In this document: one piece after another, positions 17,569 through 23,006 of the stretch | Layout of the letters: the number at the start of each line of letters is the position of its first letter | How positions within the stretch are numbered: position 1 is the stretch's first letter | Assembly (NCBI GenBank): GCA_937906495.1 | Contig: CALCVT010000003.1 | Coordinates: 1-27,898, forward strand | Direction: 5' to 3' | DNA: 27,898 bases | From: an uncultured Prevotella sp. | GTDB taxonomy: Bacteria > Bacteroidota > Bacteroidia > Bacteroidales > Bacteroidaceae | The notes under the pieces: model-generated | Told to the model about the DNA's origin: nothing | Database searches by the model: none | What the model saw: the letters and a program-made list of their open reading frames with translations, nothing else | Made by a program: the position numbers and the translations under genes

Positions 17569-19014
17569 CTACTTATTCTTAGACTCCTTGGGGTCGGAAA
17601 GCTCTACGGCAAACGATTTGTTGATGCCGCTTTGAGTCTTGGCACGAATCCAAAGCACACGGTCGGTGCTCAGATTGGCAGCCTTTACAGCCTCATCAAA
17701 GTCGGCCGAGGTACGCATGGTATAGTCGTTAACCTTCATGATTATGAGTCCCTTGGTCATGCCTGCAGCCTTGAGTTTACCATCTCGGATGGCCGTAATT
17801 ACAAGGCCGTGCGTCAGGTTAAGCTGGCGCTTCTCCTCATCGGAGAGCGGACGGAAGGCTGCTCCCATGGCCTCGGTATCGAGCGTTTGTACAGCCGATG
17901 TGGTACCTTGAATGTTACGCAGGGTCAACGTTGCCGTATGCTTCTTTTTGCTGCGCAGATAGGTAACTTGTATTTTATCGCCAGGTCGATGATTTACCAG
18001 CATCTCCTGCAGTTCGCCAAACTTGTCGATTTCCTTACCATCAATCGAAACAATTACATCGCCGGCCTCAAGACCTGCAGCAGCTGCTGCACCATCGGCA
18101 CTGACCTCGGCTACATAGATACCATTAACCGTACCTAAATCAACCTCTTTGCCTTTTTCCTTCTCAACATCGATAAATGCCGACACATCCATGCCCGAAA
18201 TACCCAGCAATGCACGCTGCACAGTGCCATACTTACGCAGGTCGTCGACCACCTTGTTCATAATAGACGTGGGGATGGCAAAACCATATCCGGCAAACGA
18301 ACCGGTCTGCGAATAGAGCATGGCATTGATACCAACCAGTTCGCCTCGTGCATTGACCAATGCACCGCCTGAGTTTCCAGGGTTGATAGCAGCATCGGTT
18401 TGTATAAAACTCTCAATGCTACCCGGAGTAGCTCCCAACGAACGGGCCTTTGCACTGACAATACCGGCCGTAACAGTCGACGTAAGGCTAAAGGGGTTGC
18501 CAATGGCAAGCACCCACTCGCCCAACTTCAAACCATCGGAGTTGGCCACTTTGATGGCAGGCAGGCCTTCGGTTTCAATTTTAATAAGAGCAAGGTCGGT
18601 AGTGGGGTCTGTACCAATAATACGGGCTTTGAATTCGCGGTTATCGTTCATCTTGACCGTTATTTCGTCAGCATCCTTTACCACGTGGTTGTTGGTAACA
18701 ATGTAGCCGTCGGTGGTTAGAATAACTCCCGAACCCGAACCTGAACGTTTAGGCGTTTCGATTTGCCGGCGCTGGGTTCCGCCATTACCACGTCCGAAGA
18801 AGTCGCCAAAGAAATCCTCAAACGGGTCGCGATATTGAACAGTCTGTGTTTTGCTATTGGTAGTTACCTTAATATAAACTACTGAGTTTACTGCATTTTC
18901 AGCAGCAAAAGTTAAATCTACGGGATTCTGCGGAACAGCTGTCGCAGCCTGAGCCGGCATCTGTACACCCAAAGCAAGGGCAAAAGCCAGCGCGGTAATC
19001 AAATTACGTTTCAT
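17569..19014 (-). CDS. degP: HtrA/DegP-family periplasmic serine protease
   Basis: 481 residues, signal peptide about 1-23 (MPAQAA). Trypsin-like protease domain with triad H110 (VTNNHVVKD), D140 (TTDLALIKI) and S215 (NPGNSGGALV), then two PDZ domains (about 265-355, with EVSADGAAAAAGLEAGDVIV, and about 385-475, with LKAAGMTKGLIIMKVNDY). It degrades or refolds damaged envelope proteins. A Gly/Arg-rich linker with DPFEDFFGDFFGRG at 63-76 corresponds to the LA-loop region seen in this family. The frame runs 17 codons further upstream, but the ATG at 19014 directly precedes the signal peptide. Whether it corresponds to DegP, DegQ or a merged ancestor cannot be told. It stands alone, with its own -7 box and terminator. 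Confidence 0.93.
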   Translation of the reverse strand: MKRNLITALAFALALGVQMPAQAATAVPQNPVDLTFAAENAVNSVVYIKVTTNSKTQTVQYRDPFEDFFGDFFGRGNGGTQRRQIETPKRSGSGSGVILTTDGYIVTNNHVVKDADEITVKMNDNREFKARIIGTDPTTDLALIKIETEGLPAIKVANSDGLKLGEWVLAIGNPFSLTSTVTAGIVSAKARSLGATPGSIESFIQTDAAINPGNSGGALVNARGELVGINAMLYSQTGSFAGYGFAIPTSIMNKVVDDLRKYGTVQRALLGISGMDVSAFIDVEKEKGKEVDLGTVNGIYVAEVSADGAAAAAGLEAGDVIVSIDGKEIDKFGELQEMLVNHRPGDKIQVTYLRSKKKHTATLTLRNIQGTTSAVQTLDTEAMGAAFRPLSDEEKRQLNLTHGLVITAIRDGKLKAAGMTKGLIIMKVNDYTMRTSADFDEAVKAANLSTDRVLWIRAKTQSGINKSFAVELSDPKESKNK

Positions 19015-19043
19015 ATTCAAGATATGTTGGATTGTTTCGCAGG

Positions 19044-19051
19044 CAAAAATA
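19044..19051 (-). promoter_or_regulatory. -7 box of the HtrA gene
   Basis: Minus-strand TATTTTTG followed by CCTGC, 29 bases before the ATG at 19014. No -33 element at the normal distance was seen, which would be compatible with an accessory activator or an alternative sigma factor. Confidence 0.5.
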
Positions 19052-19215
19052 CAACTTACACTCAAAGCAGGGCTGCTGGCCTCATGAAAAATGCCCCTTC
19101 ATTGCTGTCTTTTAACACGGGCAACAGCGCACGTAAAACTTGTTAGGGATTTAGAACCGCAATTTAAGAATTCAACAAAGTAACTATTGCCGCAAAAAGT
19201 GCATAAACAATGAAA

Positions 19216-19250
19216 GCGGACGCCAGAGTTGTAACAACTCCAGCGTCCGC
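19216..19250 (-). terminator. Terminator of the nadE-batD-like unit
   Basis: GCGGACGC/GCGTCCGC (8 bp) and GAGTTG/CAACTC (6 bp) around a 3-base loop. The two imperfect pairs between them are C-A mismatches on the plus strand but U-G and G-U on the minus strand, giving a continuous 16-bp stem there. The tail TTTCATTGTTTATG is U-rich. Confidence 0.8.
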
Positions 19251-19281
19251 CTATAGGGGCTGAACAATCATTCAGACAACT

Positions 19282-19803
19282 CTACAACACCTGTCCATGA
19301 CGCATCATTTCGATGGTGCTGCGCAAGGGTTTGGGCTTTACTTCAAACTTAAAAGGGTGCGATTTTGCCGAGGCCTTATGCTCGCGATACTCGGGGCGTG
19401 CCCCCATCATTTGGTCGAAGAAGTCGGGCATACTGACCACCTCGTTCAGCACTGCGTCGAACTTTTGAGCCGGCAGGGTGTACGTGCCGACTTTCTCAGG
19501 AGCTACCACATATTGTGCCCAGACAAGGGTATAATAAATGTGTTGCCCCTCGCGAACACGTCCGGCCGTAGCTTCACGATGGATGTTAAGCCGCCGCACC
19601 CGGCATTTGCCTTTAATCTGAAAGTCGGTTTTACACTCGGCCTGCGCAATGGGGTGCTCGGCATAGAGCACAACCGATACGAGCATACTGTCGCCCGCAT
19701 AAACTTCGGGGCGGTCGGGCAGTACACGCACCATGAAGTTGTCTGCCGCTGCCACGAACGGGAAAACCAAGAGTAAGGTAATGAAAAGGATAAATTGTTT
19801 CAT
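19282..19803 (-). CDS. BatD-like N-terminal-domain protein
   Basis: 173 residues, signal peptide about 1-19 (FVAAAD). The mature part resembles the first beta domain of BatD (aerotolerance operon protein): FMVRVLPDRPEVYAGDSMLV near the start, a Cys-containing strand pair (ECKTDFQIKGKCRVRRLN), YYTLVWAQYVVAPEKVGTYT, and a closing FDQMMGARPEY segment like the Phe-rich linker of BatD. Full BatD is about 600 residues with several such domains and a membrane anchor; here only one domain exists, with no anchor. No batA, batB or batC gene is present. It starts 33 bases after nadE and shares its terminator, so the two are co-transcribed. Confidence 0.65.
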   Translation of the reverse strand: MKQFILFITLLLVFPFVAAADNFMVRVLPDRPEVYAGDSMLVSVVLYAEHPIAQAECKTDFQIKGKCRVRRLNIHREATAGRVREGQHIYYTLVWAQYVVAPEKVGTYTLPAQKFDAVLNEVVSMPDFFDQMMGARPEYREHKASAKSHPFKFEVKPKPLRSTIEMMRHGQVL

Positions 19804-19836
19804 ACGTCGAAAGTGGGTTGAAGCTACTGGCGCAAA

Positions 19837-21792
19837 TCAAGCCTGTTCGTCGGTTTGCAAACTTTGGAGCCAGGCCGTATATTGCGCATCAGATGGCATG
19901 CGCCAATCGCCACGAGGGCTGAGCGAACAACTGCCAACCTTTGGTCCGTCGGGAAGGCATGAGCGCTTGAACTGCTGCGTAAAGAAACGACGGTAGAAGG
20001 TGCGCAGCCATTTCAGAATAACCTCCTCAGGATAGAATGGTGCGTTTCCGCTGCCATTAAATGCATAACGGGCCAAATAGAGTATTTTTTGGGGACTAAA
20101 GCCATAACGAAGCGTATAATACAAAAAGAAGTCGTGCAACTCGTATGGTCCGACCAGGTCTTCGGTTACCTGACTGATATTGCCCTCGTCGTCGGCAGGT
20201 ATCAATTCCGGGCTGATGGGAGTATCAACAATATCGAGCAGGGTGACGCGGCTCACCTCGTCGGCCATATTCTTGGCAGCCCAGCGTACTATGTGTTGGA
20301 TAAAGGTTTTGGGTATAGAGGCATTCACCCCATACATGCTCATGTGGTCGCCGTTATAGGTAGCCCATCCGAGTGCCAGTTCGCTCAAGTCGCCGGTACC
20401 AACTACAAAACCTTTCATTTGTCCGGCAGCATCCATCAATATCTGTGTGCGCTCGCGAGCTTGCGAATTTTCGTAAGTAAGGTCGTGCACCTGCATGTCG
20501 TGCCCCAAATCTTTAAAGTGGAGTGTAACGGCATCGGCAATGCTAATTTCGCGGATAGTTACCCCCAATGCATTCATAAGATTGATTGCATTTGTATAAG
20601 TACGGTCGGTGGTACCGAACCCTGGCATAGTAATGCCTACAATACCCCGCCGGTCGCGTTTGAGGCAATCGAAAGCATGCACAGCAACCAAAAGAGCCAA
20701 TGTAGAGTCCAAACCGCCGCTGATGCCTATAATTACGGTTTCGGCATGGGTATGCTCTATGCGGCGTGCAAGTGCTTCGCTCTGAATAGACAGCACCTCC
20801 TCACAACGGGCATCCAAGTCTTCGGGTGCCGGTATGAAGGGATGCGGATTGATGGTACGAGTCAGTTCGAAAGCCACATCATTACGGAAGGGCTCCAACT
20901 CGCATACCGGCATGGGGCGTATGCCTTCGCACTTATAGGCTGCAGCAAATGTTGTGTTTACACGACGCTCTGCGCGCAGACGCTCCACATCAATTTCGCT
21001 ACATATCAGCTGCTCGCTCATGGCAAAGCGCTTGCCCGATGCAAGCAGGGTGCCATTTTCGTAAATATAAGCATGCCCACTGAACACAAGATCCTGCGTA
21101 CTTTCGCCATAACCAGCGCTGGCATAAACATAACCAGCCAGCAAGCGGGCACTCTGATTAGCAACAAGGCGACGCAAATAGGTTTCCTTACCTATAAGAT
21201 CGTTGCTGGCACTCAGGTTAAAAATGATATCGGCACCGGCCAGGGCCAAATGGCAACTGGGGGGAGCTGGCGACCAAAGATCCTCGCAAATTTCTATGCC
21301 AAAGGTGCAGTGCGATGTAGCAAATAGCTGACGGCTGCTCATGGGCACTGTCTGACCGCAAAAGCGCAATTCAACCCCGTCCTTCAACACTTGACTTGAA
21401 ACAAACCAGCGCTGCTCATAAAACTCCTTATAATTGGGAATGTAGGTTTTAGGAACCAATCCATAAATTTTGCCTCGCTGTATAACAGCTGCACAGTTAA
21501 AAAGCATTGACCCGTAGGAAATGGGTACACCTATAAGTGCCGTGATACTGAGGTTGCGGCTGAACTCCATGAGTTTGAGCAACGATGCCTCAGCCTCGTC
21601 AAGCAGTAACTGCTGCTGGAAGAGGTCTTGACACGTATAAGCCGTGACACACAACTCGGGCAGGCAGATGATTTCGATGCCCTGGCCATCGGCCTTGGCC
21701 ATCATATTCTCTATTTGCTGTATATTGAAGGCGCAATCGGCAACCTTCACTGCGGGAATTCCCGCAGCTACCTTTACAAATCCGTTTTGCAT
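19837..21792 (-). CDS. nadE: Glutamine-dependent NAD+ synthetase
   Basis: 651 residues, the two-domain form. The N-terminal nitrilase-type glutaminase has triad E46 (CLPELC), K115 (VPKTYIPNYKEF) and C169 (GIEICEDLW). It hydrolyses glutamine and channels ammonia to the C-terminal NAD synthetase, whose PP-loop is SGGLDS at 358-363, with GTGDLSELALGWATYNGDHM further on. It converts deamido-NAD to NAD in the last step of NAD synthesis. The ATG at 21792 is chosen because the N-terminus QNGFVKVAAGIPAVKVADC follows directly, whereas the 17-codon extension has no family match. It is probably transcribed from 21837-21865, with the batD-like gene downstream. Confidence 0.96.
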   Translation of the reverse strand: MQNGFVKVAAGIPAVKVADCAFNIQQIENMMAKADGQGIEIICLPELCVTAYTCQDLFQQQLLLDEAEASLLKLMEFSRNLSITALIGVPISYGSMLFNCAAVIQRGKIYGLVPKTYIPNYKEFYEQRWFVSSQVLKDGVELRFCGQTVPMSSRQLFATSHCTFGIEICEDLWSPAPPSCHLALAGADIIFNLSASNDLIGKETYLRRLVANQSARLLAGYVYASAGYGESTQDLVFSGHAYIYENGTLLASGKRFAMSEQLICSEIDVERLRAERRVNTTFAAAYKCEGIRPMPVCELEPFRNDVAFELTRTINPHPFIPAPEDLDARCEEVLSIQSEALARRIEHTHAETVIIGISGGLDSTLALLVAVHAFDCLKRDRRGIVGITMPGFGTTDRTYTNAINLMNALGVTIREISIADAVTLHFKDLGHDMQVHDLTYENSQARERTQILMDAAGQMKGFVVGTGDLSELALGWATYNGDHMSMYGVNASIPKTFIQHIVRWAAKNMADEVSRVTLLDIVDTPISPELIPADDEGNISQVTEDLVGPYELHDFFLYYTLRYGFSPQKILYLARYAFNGSGNAPFYPEEVILKWLRTFYRRFFTQQFKRSCLPDGPKVGSCSLSPRGDWRMPSDAQYTAWLQSLQTDEQA

Positions 21793-21836
21793 AGATATGT
21801 GTTTGAAAAGCTCTATTTGAAGGTTCAGAAACGGCA

Positions 21837-21865
21837 CAAGCATATTTATCTACTCCGTATCCAAA
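21837..21865 (-). promoter_or_regulatory. Candidate nadE promoter
   Basis: Minus-strand TTTG (21865-21862), 17 bases, TATGCTTG (21844-21837, one mismatch to TAnnTTTG). Start near 21830, 38 bases before the nadE ATG. Spacing and -7 box are both slightly off; transcription from farther upstream is the alternative. Confidence 0.35.
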
Positions 21866-21953
21866 CCGCTAAACACTGCTAAAGTCAAAGGGCATGAAGT
21901 TCTGAAAGCCAGTATAAAACTACTCCCATAACTCCATGCCCTTTGGTTAGCGG
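21866..21953 (-). repeat. Large inverted repeat (minus-strand RNA hairpin)
   Basis: CAAAGGGCATGAAGTT (21886-21901) pairs over 16 bp with 21930-21945; the only imperfect pair (A21897/C21934) becomes U-G on the minus strand. A further 7 bp, CCGCTAA/TTAGCGG (21866-21872 with 21947-21953), lies outside it, with 13 unpaired bases on one side. The loop is 28 bases. It is 75-160 bases upstream of nadE. Confidence 0.6.
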
Positions 21954-22003
21954 CTACATTACATTTCATAAATTCAAAAGATGATAATGAAATTCAATGT
22001 CCT

Positions 22004-22186
22004 AAAAATGGCTGTACCAGCGATGTGATGAAACTCCGAGCTGAATAAGATTTGAGGGCCAATCCGTCTCTGTAATCCGACCCTACGCCAAGCGCATATC
22101 GGCACGCCATTGCCCGGACTGACTAATCTCGGTTTTCAAGTAATTATTGATGAGTATCCCAATCTAACCGGTACAGCCTTAATGAT
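22004..22186 (-). ncRNA. ssrS: 6S-like regulatory RNA
   Basis: About 183 nt on the minus strand, starting a few bases after a consensus promoter (22191-22222) and ending in UUUUU (22008-22004). Hand folding gives one long rod: a closing 9-bp helix (22170-22178 with 22010-22018); a helix 22128-22132 with 22036-22040 flanked by GAAA/UUUC; an internal bubble of 12 and 15 bases (22116-22127, 22041-22055); GGGC/GCCC (22112-22115 with 22056-22059); and an apical stem (22094-22102 with 22077-22088). Size, rod shape and central bubble are the hallmarks of 6S RNA, which mimics an open promoter and sequesters housekeeping RNA polymerase in stationary phase. No protein frame fits the interval. An unrelated structured RNA remains possible. 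Confidence 0.6.
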
Positions 22187-22190
22187 GATG

Positions 22191-22222
22191 CAAATATACA
22201 CAGAATTAGCATTCCACCCAAA
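22191..22222 (-). promoter_or_regulatory. Consensus promoter of the 6S-like RNA
   Basis: Minus-strand TTTG (22222-22219), exactly 20 bases, TATATTTG (22198-22191), followed by CATC. Both elements and the spacing are perfect, as at the tRNA-Val promoter, which fits a strongly expressed stable RNA. Confidence 0.8.
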
Positions 22223-22240
22223 CTTTTACGGCTTTTTTTA

Positions 22241-22567
22241 CTGAAAAATTACCAACGTATCTACGCAAACTTGATAGATACCAGATATTACAGAAAATGC
22301 CCGGATTTTGAAGTGGATGGCTTGTTTTACGAATTTGAAGGCTTCATCAAGCCATGGAACAAAAGTAAAGTAAAAAGCATGATTTCTCACGGGTTGGAGC
22401 AATCTTCCAGAATTGTAATCAAGAACACAAAAGGCTGTTCTGACCGTTTTATAAGAAGGGCTATCATGGCAAAACGGAATTTGCCTAATCAAAACATCGA
22501 TGAAGTATGGATTTATGAAAAAGGGGAAATCAGGTTGTTCTATAAGGATGGTAAGTTCTACTACTGA
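22241..22567 (+). pseudogene. Truncated CdiA-C-like tRNA nuclease domain
   Basis: Plus-strand reading frame ending with TAA-free codons up to TGA at 22565-22567. The protein-like part starts about IYANLIDTRYYRKCPDFEVD and continues to KDGKFYY. The pattern (CPDFEVDG, FYEFEGF, ISHGLEQSSRIVI, RFIRRAI, VDEVWI-type strand, KDGKF) resembles the CdiA C-terminal tRNase-like nuclease fold, also found in small Bacteroidetes phage or element proteins of about 150 residues. Here about 100 residues survive. The only possible start is TTG at 22271, inside the conserved region, and the frame opens upstream into the 6S-like RNA with unrelated sequence. It is much richer in A and T than its neighbours, suggesting transfer followed by loss of the N-terminus. 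No immunity gene was seen. Confidence 0.5.
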
Positions 22568-22643
22568 AAAGACAACAGGGAAGCCTGCAAACAGACTTCC
22601 CTGCGATGCGACGTGCCGCAGCACACGCTAACTCCTTATGGAG
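22566..22643 (-). ncRNA. Candidate ~78-nt three-hairpin small RNA
   Basis: Minus-strand transcript starting about 7 bases after TATATTTG (22657-22650). It folds as CUCC-AUAA-GGAG, then a GUGC-UGCG-GCAC hairpin with a GCG/CGC base, then a 12-bp terminator stem with loop UUUG (22603-22592 with 22587-22576), followed by UUGUCUUUU. The terminator has a G-U pair on the minus strand that is an A-C mismatch on the plus strand, so the minus strand is the RNA. It ends at the last codon of the nuclease fragment, tail to tail. No known family recognised. Confidence 0.6.
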
Positions 22644-22649
22644 CTGCTG

Positions 22650-22657
22650 CAAATATA
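22650..22657 (-). promoter_or_regulatory. -7 box of the small RNA
   Basis: Minus-strand TATATTTG followed by CAGCAG, identical to the 6S-like and pyrK boxes. Upstream is A/T-rich (TATTTAAAAATAAAT) but has no TTTG at the expected distance. Confidence 0.55.
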
Positions 22658-23006
22658 GTGATTTATTTTTAAATACCCGCACAGACGATTTGTCCCTATA
22701 ATATAAACTGATGATTTACGGCACTTTCTGCGTTAGCTACTTTGATTACCACTTTATTGGCTGTAGCCTGCCTTATTTAAAAAAACCGGACATCCTCCCA
22801 TCTATACAAATTGGCTTTTTTTGCGTGTCTACAGGCTTTTATTCAATATTTCTTGTTACTTTTACACCGTCACGGGCTTGTTTGCAACGTGCCCGGCAAA
22901 CTTACATATGGCATTAAAACTGCAGCTTACAACACAAAAAGCCTTGAAGACTCTTTGCTGCAACTTGATTTGAGCCTTGTGCTCGCATTCTACGATATTG
23001 TTAACC
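22658..23006. other. Gap before malQ
   Basis: About 350 bases with no convincing gene. TACTTTTA at 22857-22864 is one base off the -7 consensus and is followed by CACC as at the tRNA-Val promoter, so it is the best candidate for the malQ start, but no -33 element is found. A weak CGGGC/GCCCG hairpin (22873-22877 with 22891-22895) follows. Confidence 0.35.

Noticed and set aside
20089..21327. A 412-codon plus-strand frame opposite nadE.
   Set aside because: It is the complement of a clearly conserved gene, has no family features, and shows the Cys/His-rich composition of an antisense shadow.
21866..21953. An integron attC site, because CCGCTAAC and GTTAGCGG resemble its core sites.
   Set aside because: The core does not fit GTTRRRY, there is no integrase or cassette gene, and the 16-bp inner stem is better explained as an RNA hairpin.
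22238..22624. A 128-codon minus-strand frame downstream of the TATATTTG box at 22650-22657.
   Set aside because: It would begin with GTG inside the small RNA and read through a strong terminator. Its hydrophobic, Phe/Val-rich composition is what the complement of the nuclease-like frame gives.
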